A stretch of 64,000 bases of DNA from Bog-756 sp963704615 (GTDB lineage: Bacteria; Actinomycetota; Acidimicrobiia; Acidimicrobiales; RAAP-2), in contig OY969923.1 of NCBI GenBank assembly GCA_963704615.1, positions 2,542,001 through 2,606,000 of the forward strand. Direction: 5' to 3'. The translations under genes were made by a program, and so were the position numbers. The notes below the pieces were generated by a model. The model saw nothing but the letters and a program-made list of their open reading frames with translations, did not search any database and was not told the DNA's origin. Within the stretch, counting starts at the first letter, position 1. Every line of letters begins with the position of its first letter. Of the stretch, positions 1 to 7,771 are shown piece after piece.

Positions 1-291
1 CCCTTGGGGATCACCCTGTTGCCCACAGCCGAGATCGACGGCCTCCGCCTCATCGCATCGTTGACTTTCGAAGGATACGGACCGGCCATCCTGCCGGCCA
101 CCGCCATTCCCTCGGTCCTGCGTTCACAGTTCCACCCGGTCCCCATCGAGGGTCTCCCCCGGCGCCGGGTGGGCGTCGCCCAACGCAGTCGGGGCCTTCC
201 CTCGGCGCCGACCCGTGCCCTCAACGAGCTCCTCGAGGCGGTCGTGGCGGTGACCGACGAACGTCCCGAGGGCGTCCACCTCGAGAGCTGA
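1..291 (+). CDS. LysR-type regulator, C-terminal fragment
   Basis: The reading frame is already open at the first base, so this is the last 96 or so residues of a longer gene that begins outside the window. The sequence (GYGPAILPATAIPSVLR, then VPIEGLPRRRVGVAQR and a final helix) resembles the distal part of the effector-binding domain of LysR-family regulators, where a G-x-G-I/A-x-x-LP motif precedes a strand-rich region. The DNA-binding helix-turn-helix would lie upstream and cannot be seen. It ends 17 bp before the convergent acetyltransferase gene. The family call rests on pattern resemblance only. Confidence 0.55.
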   Translation, partial: PLGITLLPTAEIDGLRLIASLTFEGYGPAILPATAIPSVLRSQFHPVPIEGLPRRRVGVAQRSRGLPSAPTRALNELLEAVVAVTDERPEGVHLES

Positions 292-307
292 CCTGGTCCG
301 AGCCGGG

Positions 308-931
308 CTAGAGCTCCGGTGCCCGAGCCTCGCGCCACATGCGCCAGATGGTGGGGTTCCCTCGTTTGGAGCAGAGCTCCTCGATGACCTCGAAACCGAA
401 CCGCGAGTAGAAGGGGACGTTGCGCTCCTTGGAGGACTCGAGGTAGGCGGGAAACCCGGATTCGTCGATGCGCTCGACCATCGTCTGCATCAGAGCCGAT
501 CCCATCCCCTTCCCCTGCTGGGCGGGTTCGGTCCCGAGGGTGGCCAGGTACCAGTGCGGTTCTTTGGGGTGGAGCCCATCCACCTCGAACAAGAGCCGCA
601 GGGCACGGTGGGTGCGCTCGCTGGCCAGGTACGGGGCCACCGGTAGCAGCTGGATCAGCTCACGGAGTCCATTCCGATGGGCATCGGGTGGCCCCCACAG
701 GGCGGCCGCCTCCCCGTGCTCGGTGGTGTACACGTGGCCGTAGGGCATGTACTGGCGCCGGAGCTGGGAAGTGAAGAAGGAGCGGAGGCCCCGACGTCGG
801 CGGCGCTCGCCGGCGAACATGAAGTTGGCCACCGGATCATCGGCAAAGGCGCGCTCCAACATGTCGGCCAGACCGGGGACGTCGGCGGCGCTCGCCCGGC
901 GTGTCACTGGCTCCCCGGCTGCGCGTTGCAC
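308..931 (-). CDS. GNAT-family N-acetyltransferase
   Basis: A 207-residue protein with the GNAT fold: an N-terminal helix pair (DVPGLADMLERAFADDP), the acetyl-CoA-binding motif A near residues 130-150 (LATLGTEPAQQGKGMGSALM, containing Q-x-G-K-G-x-G-S-A), and the C-terminal FYSRFGFEVIEE motif typical of the family. It probably transfers an acetyl group from acetyl-CoA to a small-molecule amine, but the substrate cannot be told from sequence. An internal GTG (position 907) with GGGGAG three bases upstream is an alternative start that would remove eight residues. Confidence 0.85.
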   Translation of the reverse strand: MQRAAGEPVTRRASAADVPGLADMLERAFADDPVANFMFAGERRRRRGLRSFFTSQLRRQYMPYGHVYTTEHGEAAALWGPPDAHRNGLRELIQLLPVAPYLASERTHRALRLLFEVDGLHPKEPHWYLATLGTEPAQQGKGMGSALMQTMVERIDESGFPAYLESSKERNVPFYSRFGFEVIEELCSKRGNPTIWRMWREARAPEL

Positions 932-955
932 TCGGCGATGGTACCGCCGCTGCCG

Positions 956-1591
956 TCAGTTCAGCGCCGGATCCTCGGGGAATCCCGACACCACCGCGAG
1001 GGCGCCTCCCTGCCGGCGCAGGACCCGTCGCCACAGGCCCTCGGGATCGGCGGAAATGGGATCGGGTGCCTCGGCTCGCACCACATACCACGACCCTTCG
1101 GCGATTTCGGACTCGAGCTGGGCCGAGTCCCAGCCGGCGTACCCGGAGAAGAGCCGCACCCCGACGATCGCCTCCGCCAAGTCGGTGGGGTCGGTCCCGA
1201 GGTCGACGGTTCCCACCGGACGCTCACCGTCCACCAGCAGTCGCCACCCGGTGGGGCGCAGCACCGAGTCGTCGGCTGCCGCCTCCCGGGAGACCAGCCG
1301 GACCAGACCGATGAGCGCGTTGCGGGCCACCGGACCACCGGTGAACAGCTCGGAGGGTGCCGTCGCCCACCCCTGCCACTGCGGCAGCAGATCGACCACC
1401 GGAACGCCGCCGGGGCGATCGAGGACCACCCCCAGCGCGCCGTGGTCGCCGTGGTCGAGAATCAGCACCACCCGTCGGAAGAAGTTGGGATCGGCCAGAC
1501 GAGGGGCGGCCACGAGAAGGTGCCCGGCCAGATGCTCGGGAGGGGTGGCCCCGCCATAGGGCTCGAATGCGCTGAACGGCTCGATGGGCAC
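956..1591 (-). CDS. YqgE/AlgH family protein (UPF0301)
   Basis: About 211 residues. The start of family similarity is clear: GHLLVAAPRLADPNFFRRVV followed by LILDHGDHGALGVVLDRP, which is the hallmark N-terminal block of YqgE/AlgH (DUF179) proteins; the FTGGPV block and the VRLFSGYAGWDSAQLESEI block follow in the usual order. The biochemical function of the family is not established. The open frame extends much further upstream, but that part is antisense to the next gene; I chose the GTG at 1591, 25 residues before the conserved block. TTG at 1609 is possible. It lies 67 bp from the divergent enoyl-CoA hydratase gene. Confidence 0.85.
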   Translation of the reverse strand: MPIEPFSAFEPYGGATPPEHLAGHLLVAAPRLADPNFFRRVVLILDHGDHGALGVVLDRPGGVPVVDLLPQWQGWATAPSELFTGGPVARNALIGLVRLVSREAAADDSVLRPTGWRLLVDGERPVGTVDLGTDPTDLAEAIVGVRLFSGYAGWDSAQLESEIAEGSWYVVRAEAPDPISADPEGLWRRVLRRQGGALAVVSGFPEDPALN

Positions 1592-1657
1592 GTCTCGATG
1601 ATGGCTCAACTGGTCGGCGGAGTGGCGCCAGTTGCCCGCTTCGGTGAGGCTGGGTCC

Positions 1658-2458
1658 ATGCCGCTCGTCTCCCTCGACCCCGTCCGTCCCCATGTCCGAT
1701 TGGTGACGTTGGACAACCCCTCTCGCCTCAACTCGATGTCCTTCGCGCTGGTGACCGATCTGTACGCCGCCCTGGAGGAAGTGGCCGCCGACAACGACTG
1801 CCGGGTGGTGGTCCTGACCGGCGCCGGTCGCGCCTTCTGTTCGGGGCTCGAGTTGGAGAGCGCAGGGCTTCCTCCCGGCACTGAGGATCTCGGCCGCCAC
1901 CGCCTCGGCATGCGGGCGATGGAGTACATGGGCGGCATCGTTCCGGCCATGCGCGCTCTGCCCCAGCCGATCGTGGCCGCCATCAAAGGCCCCGCCTATG
2001 GCGGCGGGATGTGCCTGTCCCTGGGCGCCGACATCCGTCTGGCCGGGCGATCGGCCGTCTTCTGTGGGGCCGGCATCAGCAACGGCCTGAGCGGGACGGA
2101 GTTGGGGGTGAGTTGGCTCCTGCCGCGTGCCGTCGGAACCTCCAATTCAGCCGAGATCCTGCTGACCGGCAAGAAAGTCGATGCCGAGGAGGCCCTGCGC
2201 ATCGGTCTGGTCTCCCAGGTCATGGACGACGGGGAGGTCCTCGATCACGCCGTCGACATGGCCGTGGCCATGTGCGCCTTCAGCCCGTTCGGGCTGGCCC
2301 TGACCAAGGACACCATCTGGAGCTCGTTGGAAGTGGGCAGTCTCCGGTCCGCGGTCGATCTGGAGAACCGGACCCAGTTGTTGGCCGGACACACCGGCAA
2401 TCTCACCGAAGCGTCGGCCGCCTTCCGGGAGAAGCGGCCTCCGATCTACACCGAGTAG
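1658..2458 (+). CDS. enoyl-CoA hydratase/isomerase family protein
   Basis: A 266-residue crotonase-fold protein. The oxyanion-hole motifs are visible: VVVLTGAGRAFCSGLELESA (GAGRAFCSG, about residues 50-65) and AIKGPAYGGGMCLSLGADIR (A-x-x-G-x-A-x-G-G-G, about residues 110-130), followed by LSGTELGVSWLLPRAVG and EALRIGLVSQV. Such enzymes hydrate enoyl-CoA or isomerise related thioesters in fatty acid or aromatic acid breakdown; the exact substrate is unknown. A far longer open frame exists upstream but is antisense to yqgE and the acetyltransferase; the ATG at 1658 begins the family-typical N-terminus. The next gene follows after 8 bp, so the two are probably co-transcribed. Confidence 0.88.
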   Translation: MPLVSLDPVRPHVRLVTLDNPSRLNSMSFALVTDLYAALEEVAADNDCRVVVLTGAGRAFCSGLELESAGLPPGTEDLGRHRLGMRAMEYMGGIVPAMRALPQPIVAAIKGPAYGGGMCLSLGADIRLAGRSAVFCGAGISNGLSGTELGVSWLLPRAVGTSNSAEILLTGKKVDAEEALRIGLVSQVMDDGEVLDHAVDMAVAMCAFSPFGLALTKDTIWSSLEVGSLRSAVDLENRTQLLAGHTGNLTEASAAFREKRPPIYTE

Positions 2459-2466
2459 CTCGCATC

Positions 2467-2739
2467 ATGGCCAAGTCCCGGCGAGGCGGGAAAAGGAAAG
2501 GGCAGACTCCGAGCCCCGGGCGCTCGGGGGGATCGGGGGGTCAATCACCCCTTAGACCCGAGCTCCGAGGCGACCTCCGCGACCACTGGCGGGCCGATGG
2601 CGTGCCCAAGGCCAGGTTCCCGACCCAGGACGAGGCCAACCGGTCGTCCCTCCGCCTGCGTCTCGAGCAGGGAGCGGACCTCGACCCCTACCTGTGCTCT
2701 TTCTGCAACGGATGGCACCTGGGCAGCCGCCGTTCGTGA
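2467..2739 (+). CDS. small basic protein with C-x2-C...H zinc-like tail
   Basis: A 90-residue protein, not assigned to a named family. The first 35 residues are Lys/Arg/Gly/Ser-rich and probably disordered; the rest contains an Ala-Arg-Phe-Pro-Thr segment followed by a helix (DEANRSSLRLRLEQ) and the ending LCSFCNGWHLGSRRS. The Cys-x2-Cys-x3-His arrangement resembles small proteins in which this motif binds zinc or contacts RNA/DNA. It starts 8 bp after the enoyl-CoA hydratase and is followed by tandem hairpins, so it probably ends that transcript. Coding is supported by its position in a short operon and by the motif. Confidence 0.6.
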   Translation: MAKSRRGGKRKGQTPSPGRSGGSGGQSPLRPELRGDLRDHWRADGVPKARFPTQDEANRSSLRLRLEQGADLDPYLCSFCNGWHLGSRRS

Positions 2740-2761
2740 TCGGGCCGACTTCCCTCACGGG

Positions 2762-2811
2762 GTGGGCCCGGGTCGGGCCCACGTTGGAAAGGGCCCGGGT
2801 CGGGCCCTTTT
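2762..2811 (+). terminator. tandem GGGCCCG hairpins, second followed by T-run
   Basis: Two nearly identical hairpins lie 5 bp apart. The first has arms GTGGGCCCG (2762-2770) and CGGGCCCAC (2774-2782) around GGT; the second has arms AAAGGGCCCG (2788-2797) and CGGGCCCTTT (2801-2810), also around GGT, and then one more T. The second has the layout of a Rho-independent terminator for the enoyl-CoA hydratase/small-protein transcript. The doubling is unusual. The remaining bases to 3031 are relatively AT-rich (around 2840-2945) and show no gene; they may hold the promoter of the MFS gene. Confidence 0.75.
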
Positions 2812-3031
2812 GGAGTGGGGATGGGTGCTCAGCGAAGAAACACCAAAAAAAGAGCTCTGGTCCCATAGGTTCAATTTCAAAAATGGTCGTAATTATGCGC
2901 ATCAGTCGATAGGGAAGGGGCACACTATCGAGACCAGTCGATAATCAGCTCGTCACTCTGTCGGGCCAAAGACAGGTGCCGTCGGCCGGCTGACGGGCTC
3001 GACGCCCGAAGCGTGGGCCGGAGACGGGGCG

Positions 3032-4387
3032 ATGACACGACCGTCGGGACGGTATCGTGCCGCGATGGGAGCCCGCGCCGGCACCGACCAGGCCGCCGGC
3101 TCGGACGGGTCTGATCGCTCGGACCGCCTCATCCGCACCCTGGTGCTGACCGTGTTCCTACAGTGGACGGGCGCCACGGCCATCGTGCCCATGCTGCCGG
3201 TCTATATCCGGCACCTGGGTGGCTCCGACGCACTTGCCGGCGTGGTGATGGCATCGTTCTTCGCGGCTGGCGTCCTCTTCCAGTACCCGGTCGGTCGACT
3301 CGCCGATCGGATCGGGCGACGCCCGGTGCTGGTGGCAGGACTGGTGACCTACAGCGTGGCCAGCTTCTCGTTCCTGCTGCCGATCAACGCCGAGGCGGCC
3401 ATCGGTCTGCGCTTCCTGCAGGGAGTGGGGGCGGGGGCGGCCACGGTGGCGGCGCTGGCCTTGGTCTCGAGCGCGGTGGCCCCCGGGCGGCGGGGCCGCG
3501 CCTTCGCCGCCATCTACGCAGGCGAGCTGTCGGGCATGGCCGTGGGCCCGCTCGTCGGGGGCGCCCTCGGGGTCCGCTTCATGGGGGCGATGTTTTTGGC
3601 CTCGGGGCTGCTCTCGCTGGGAGCGTGCATCCCTGCGCTCCGGGTCCGCGGGCCCGGGGGCGACACCGCGACCCGGACGGGGCGGAACGGGTCGGACGGA
3701 TCGGTCGTGGCCCTGAGCCGGATCCGAGTCGGCCGTCCCATGGCCGGTGCGCTCATCTGTGGTGCCGCCCTGGGGCTGACCAGCGGCGTCTACGACATCT
3801 GCTGGACACTTCTCCTCGTCTCCCGCGGCGCCTCCGGCCTCGAGATCGGTATCTCGTGGACCCTGTTTGCCGTGCCGTTCGTACTGGCGACCAAGCCGAG
3901 TGGCTGGTTGGCCGACCACACCGACCGCCGGGTCCTGGTGCTGGCCGGTATCGGTGCGTCCACCGTCCTGTGCGCGTCGTACCCTTTCATCCGCAGTGTT
4001 CCCGCCCTGGTGGTGCTGGGAGCGTTGGAGGCCATGGGCTTCGCCGCCGCCCTGCCTGCGGTCCAGTCCTTGCTCACCCAGGGCTCGTCACCCTCGGAGG
4101 TGGGCCGGATCCAAGGTCTGTTCGCCACCAGCCAAACCGCCCTCACCGCGCTCTCGGCCGCCGCTGCCGGTGCCGCCTTCGCGGTGGCCTCGTGGTTGCC
4201 GTTCGTGACCGTGGCGTCGATCGTCTTCGTCGGACTCGGAGTGGTGGCCGTCATCTGGGCACCGGTCCCCGGACGGGTGAAGCGCTTCGACAGTGGTGCC
4301 GGGAATCAGGCTCGGACGTCTCCGACCCCCACACGAGCTCACGTGGTCGAAGCCGGCCCGGTCGCCGTCAAGGCGGACGTGCAGTAA
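3032..4387 (+). CDS. MFS transporter
   Basis: A 451-residue membrane protein with about twelve hydrophobic segments in two sets of six separated by a polar loop near residues 205-230. The cytoplasmic loop 2-3 signature is present as GRLADRIGRRPVLVAG, with a related one in the second half (SGWLADHTDRRVLVLAG). This places it in the major facilitator superfamily; it resembles drug or sugar efflux members (DHA1-like), but the substrate is unknown. The N-terminal 30 residues are polar, so an internal ATG at 3065 is an alternative start. Its 3' end overlaps the convergent mscL gene by 49 bp. Confidence 0.88.
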   Translation: MTRPSGRYRAAMGARAGTDQAAGSDGSDRSDRLIRTLVLTVFLQWTGATAIVPMLPVYIRHLGGSDALAGVVMASFFAAGVLFQYPVGRLADRIGRRPVLVAGLVTYSVASFSFLLPINAEAAIGLRFLQGVGAGAATVAALALVSSAVAPGRRGRAFAAIYAGELSGMAVGPLVGGALGVRFMGAMFLASGLLSLGACIPALRVRGPGGDTATRTGRNGSDGSVVALSRIRVGRPMAGALICGAALGLTSGVYDICWTLLLVSRGASGLEIGISWTLFAVPFVLATKPSGWLADHTDRRVLVLAGIGASTVLCASYPFIRSVPALVVLGALEAMGFAAALPAVQSLLTQGSSPSEVGRIQGLFATSQTALTALSAAAAGAAFAVASWLPFVTVASIVFVGLGVVAVIWAPVPGRVKRFDSGAGNQARTSPTPTRAHVVEAGPVAVKADVQ

Positions 4388-4761
4388 GCACACCGGGTTG
4401 CCGCGGCGGGAACCTTGCTGAGACACTCGGGGCACTCGCGTACGGGCTCCTCTTTGGCAATGAAGCCCAGTCGATCCATCAGCGAGTTGACCGGCCTGAC
4501 CACCAGGAAGAAGACAACGGCGGCGATCAGGACAAAGGAGAGCAAGGCATTGAAGAACGCCCCGTAGTCGAACTGCGAGCCGTGAACGGTGAGGACCAGG
4601 CTGTTGAAGTTCTGTTTACCGACGATGGCCGCGATCAACGGGGTGATCAGATCCTTGACCAAGGCGTTGACCAGTGCGGTGAAGGCGACCCCGACCACAA
4701 CGGCGACGGCCAGGTCGAGCAGGTTGCCCCGCAGCAGAAATTGTTTGAAGTCCTTCCACAC
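4339..4761 (-). CDS. mscL: large-conductance mechanosensitive channel MscL
   Basis: A 140-residue protein matching MscL over its full length: N-terminal amphipathic helix (MWKDFKQFLLRGNLLDLAVA), pore-lining TM1 with the Gly/Ala-rich AVAVVVGVAFTALVNALVKD, the periplasmic loop, and TM2 (FFNALLSFVLIAAVVFFLVV). MscL forms a homo-pentamer in the plasma membrane that opens under osmotic downshock. The GTG start has GGGAGG eight bases upstream. The C-terminal tail contains two CxxC pairs (RECPECLS and TRCAYCTS), a zinc-ribbon-like addition seen in some actinobacterial homologues. The gene is convergent with, and overlaps, the MFS gene. Confidence 0.95.
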   Translation of the reverse strand: MWKDFKQFLLRGNLLDLAVAVVVGVAFTALVNALVKDLITPLIAAIVGKQNFNSLVLTVHGSQFDYGAFFNALLSFVLIAAVVFFLVVRPVNSLMDRLGFIAKEEPVRECPECLSKVPAAATRCAYCTSALTATGPASTT

Positions 4762-4853
4762 GGTGTGAGCCTCCCTTTGTCGACACGATCAACACCACAC
4801 ACCCCTCGGCGGACCCTACCTTCGGCCGACGGTGATGCCGCTGGCTTTCCGGC

Positions 4854-5339
4854 TCAGGGAGTGCCGGCGTGGACGGAGGCGATCCAACGACCGGTCGACG
4901 GCACCGTGCACACCAGAGTGGCGGCCCGCAGGAGCCAGTCGATCACCTGGTCGTTTTTGGCATCCGCCGGCACCAGGGCCACCAACCCCCGGCGGGGATG
5001 GTCCTGAGTGATCCGCCACCCGTCGGGTAATGGACAGCCCAGATCGCGGAGGCGCCACGCCACCCTCGGGCCCGAGGCGTGCTGCAGCCCCACCGTGGTC
5101 GACTTCACCGTCCCATTCGGAGCCCGTTTCCCCGGCAACCAGGTGACGGTGGGAACCTTGTGGGTCGATCCGCCCAGGAAGGCGAACGGACCCGGCTGCG
5201 GTGGCTCATGCTCCTCATCGATCACCGGCTCCACGTTGATCCAGCCCGATCCCGCGCTCGACACCTTGGCCATGGAGGCGAGGAGTTGACGATCATCATG
5301 GTCGACGAACTCCAACTCGGTGGGTCGGCTCCTGGTCAT
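4854..5339 (-). CDS. uncharacterised protein, coupled to LLM oxidoreductase
   Basis: About 161 residues; I do not recognise the family. It is predicted soluble, with no signal peptide or membrane segment, and contains PFAFLGGSTHKVPTVTWLPG in the middle and AWRLRDLGCPLPDGWRITQD further on. The ATG at 5339 overlaps the stop codon of the upstream LLM oxidoreductase (ATGA overlap), which implies translational coupling and a shared function. A longer open frame extends to 5390 but would run into the oxidoreductase gene. Judged real because of the tight coupling and plausible composition. Confidence 0.6.
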   Translation of the reverse strand: MTRSRPTELEFVDHDDRQLLASMAKVSSAGSGWINVEPVIDEEHEPPQPGPFAFLGGSTHKVPTVTWLPGKRAPNGTVKSTTVGLQHASGPRVAWRLRDLGCPLPDGWRITQDHPRRGLVALVPADAKNDQVIDWLLRAATLVCTVPSTGRWIASVHAGTP

Positions 5340-6226
5340 GTCTGGAGATCGAGGACCCCGTTGGCCAACTCCTCGAGCTCGCCCTTCCACGAATCGGGGC
5401 TGGCCATCGGTCGGACCACGAACTTCGAGAAGCCCGCGGCGCAGAAACGCTCGAGCATGGACCTCAGTCCATCGATGCCCACCGGGACGACCTTTTCCGG
5501 ATCGACCCCTCGGCGGGTGGCGGCCAGGGCCCGGATCATCCCCGGTGTCAGCGCTCCCTGGGCATAGGCGATGGACACGCCGAAGTGCTCAGGACTGATG
5601 ACCCGCCCGGCCTCGTCAGCCGCTTCTTCGACGATCAGCCGCGCCGCGGCCGCCTCCTCGGGGGTGCAGGCGGAGGGGAGCCACCCGTCGGCCAGCCGAC
5701 CACAACGGCGAAGGGCGGCCGGCACCATCCCACCCGTCCAGAACTCGAGGGGCTGTTGGACCGGGAGAGGCGCCAGCGTCACGTCCTCGAAGCTCGCCGA
5801 CTCACCGTGGTGGGTCACCGTCTCACCGGCCCACAACCTCCGCACCACAGGGAGCATCTCGTCCATCAGGCTTCCCCGGTCGCGTCCCGTCATCCCGACC
5901 GCGGCCGCCTCCGGTTGGCGCGGGAGTCCGGGGACGAAGGTCACCAGCAGCCGACCACCCGACAGCCGATCGAGTCCGGCCAGCTGTTTGGCCAACCGCA
6001 CCAGATTGTGACCGGGCAGCAAGATGGTGGTACCCAGCTTCAGACGATCGTTCGACGCGGCCGCGAAGGCCAGACCGGTCAATGGATCCAGCGTCGGCGC
6101 GGTGAGTATCTCCGGTAACCAGATGGAGTCGAAGCCGAGGTCGGCGAGGTCGTCGACCAGCCGGGCGAATCCCGCTCCCTCGCCCGCCGGTGCTGCGCCC
6201 ATACCCACCCCTATGCGTACCTTCAC
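5336..6226 (-). CDS. LLM-class F420-type oxidoreductase
   Basis: About 296 residues with the TIM-barrel of luciferase-like monooxygenases: the first strand (VRIGVGMG), LADLGFDSIWLPEILTAPTL, KLGTTILLPGHNLVRLAKQL, and LDRLSGGRLLVTFVPGLPRQ, which is the S-G-G-R/ x-x-G-x-G type motif of the family. In actinobacteria these proteins usually use the deazaflavin F420, but FMN cannot be excluded. The chosen GTG at 6226 begins the first barrel strand; the open frame further upstream overlaps the nitroreductase gene and is low quality. Downstream it shares a 4-bp overlap with the uncharacterised protein gene. Confidence 0.88.
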   Translation of the reverse strand: MKVRIGVGMGAAPAGEGAGFARLVDDLADLGFDSIWLPEILTAPTLDPLTGLAFAAASNDRLKLGTTILLPGHNLVRLAKQLAGLDRLSGGRLLVTFVPGLPRQPEAAAVGMTGRDRGSLMDEMLPVVRRLWAGETVTHHGESASFEDVTLAPLPVQQPLEFWTGGMVPAALRRCGRLADGWLPSACTPEEAAAARLIVEEAADEAGRVISPEHFGVSIAYAQGALTPGMIRALAATRRGVDPEKVVPVGIDGLRSMLERFCAAGFSKFVVRPMASPDSWKGELEELANGVLDLQT

Positions 6227-6272
6227 CGGACACCTGGCCGGCGCTCCCGGCCGACCGGCGGCGAGGTCGAGC

Positions 6273-7007
6273 TCACGGCAGGACCAGGGGAGGCCCGTCG
6301 AACCGGTCGAGGGTGGCGAAGGACTCGACGGGCTGCCTCCGGAGCTTGGTGGGCTGGTGCACGGGGTGACCAAGAGCCAACAGTCCCGCCACCGACACCG
6401 CCTCGGGCACGCCCAGAAGTCCTTTGACCGTGGCCTCGTCCCTGACCACCATGGTGGTCATCACCCCGGCCAGCCCTTCGGCTCGGGCCGCCAACAGGAT
6501 GCTCCAGGCAAAGGGGTAGATCGAGGCTCCGCCGACCATCGTGTAGTGGTCGACGTCCCGGTCGACGGTGGCCAGCCGGGTCAAGTCGGCCAACAACACC
6601 AACATGACCGGAACCTGGTCAAGATGTTCGGCGAACCCACCGGGACCGGTGCCCGCCGACGAAGCCAGCGAGGCAGCCCCTTGGATCGACTGGCGCTCCA
6701 ACTCGCGGTCGGTCACTGCCGCCCACGGAGTGAGGCCCGCGGACAGCTGGGCCAGATACTCGTACCATCCGGGGAGATAGGCATCCCGGAGGGAGCGTCG
6801 AAGCGCCGGGTCCTTGACCAGAATCACCCGCCAGGCCTGGCGGTTCCCTCCGTTGGGCGCGAAGCGGGCGGTATCCAGCAGCCGGTAGACGGTGGTGTCG
6901 GGAACCTCGGTTCCCTGGTAGTCGCGCACGGCACCGGTAGTCCGGAGCGCATCGATCAGTTTCACCTCCCCGACCGTAGCGGCGCCGAGCGCAGGGTGTG
7001 CCGTCAT
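6273..7007 (-). CDS. nitroreductase-family protein
   Basis: A 244-residue FMN-dependent nitroreductase-like protein. Visible motifs are the N-terminal TTGAVRDYQGTEVPD (R-x-Y FMN-binding region), RFAPNGGNRQAWRVILVKD (S/A-P-x-G-G-N-x-Q-x-W, binding the FMN phosphate and ring), and MVGGASIYPFAWSILLAARA with GLAGVMTTM in the C-terminal half. Family members reduce nitro groups, quinones or enones using NAD(P)H, and some act on iodotyrosine-like substrates. The gene lies 46 bp upstream of the LLM oxidoreductase on the same strand, so the two redox enzymes may form one transcript. Confidence 0.85.
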   Translation of the reverse strand: MTAHPALGAATVGEVKLIDALRTTGAVRDYQGTEVPDTTVYRLLDTARFAPNGGNRQAWRVILVKDPALRRSLRDAYLPGWYEYLAQLSAGLTPWAAVTDRELERQSIQGAASLASSAGTGPGGFAEHLDQVPVMLVLLADLTRLATVDRDVDHYTMVGGASIYPFAWSILLAARAEGLAGVMTTMVVRDEATVKGLLGVPEAVSVAGLLALGHPVHQPTKLRRQPVESFATLDRFDGPPLVLP

Positions 7008-7131
7008 CGAACTAGCGGGTCGTCGCGTCTTGCGACGGGTGCGACCGGCGGGGATGACAGGGATCCACCGGATCGGTGGCGGTCGCCTCAGTGGTCAGGC
7101 CCCGGTGCACCCCGTCGAAAAGCGGGTGTCC

Positions 7132-7614
7132 TCAGAGCGCCTCCAGAATGGCATCCGCCGCGCTCACGCTGAGGCCAGGACCGGGCTCGACGTTGAGAGT
7201 GGTGACCACGCCGTCGTCGATGACCATGGCGTACCGCTGCGACCTCTTCCCCAGTCCGAAGCCGCTGCCGTCCATCTCCAGCCCGACGGCTTGGGTGAAC
7301 TCGCCGTTCCCATCGGCCAGGAGCAGCACCGAGTCACCGACCTGCTGCTCCTTCCCCCAGGCATCCATGACGAACGGATCGTTGACCGAGATGCAGGCCA
7401 CGGTGTCCACGCCCTTGGCTTTCAATTCGTCGTGACGGATGACATAGCTGGGGAGGTGGAAGTCCGAACAGGTCGGCGTGAACGCTCCCGGCACGGCGAA
7501 CAAGACCACCTTGCCTGACCCCAGGACGTCACCGGTTTGGACATGAGTCGGTCCCTCAGCACCGAAAGTCATCACGCGTACATCGGGAATCTTGTCACCG
7601 ACGGCGATGGCCAT
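7132..7614 (-). CDS. peroxiredoxin (Prx5/AhpE-like thiol peroxidase)
   Basis: A 160-residue thioredoxin-fold peroxidase of the Prx5 type: AIAVGDKIPDVRVMTF at the N-terminus and the peroxidatic-cysteine block VPGAFTPTCSDFHLP near residue 48 (P-G-A-F-T-P-x-C), followed by VISVNDPFVMDAWGK-like sequence (CISVNDPFVMDAWGKEQ). It reduces hydrogen peroxide and alkyl hydroperoxides in the cytoplasm using a thiol donor. The ATG at 7614 has AAGGAGA at good spacing (AAGGAGAAATCTCATG), which decides against the longer frame to 7716. Confidence 0.92.
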   Translation of the reverse strand: MAIAVGDKIPDVRVMTFGAEGPTHVQTGDVLGSGKVVLFAVPGAFTPTCSDFHLPSYVIRHDELKAKGVDTVACISVNDPFVMDAWGKEQQVGDSVLLLADGNGEFTQAVGLEMDGSGFGLGKRSQRYAMVIDDGVVTTLNVEPGPGLSVSAADAILEAL

Positions 7615-7771
7615 GAGATTTCTCCTTGGGTCGTGCGTTGTTCTGTCTCGTCTGTTCCTGCGTTGTCTGTACGACGGGTGGACCGCGAAGGGCCGGCGAC
7701 CCGAAGCGCCGATCACCCATGCCCTGCGTCGTGCTCAGCAGCATACGGTCCCCAAGCGGTGACCGCGCCAG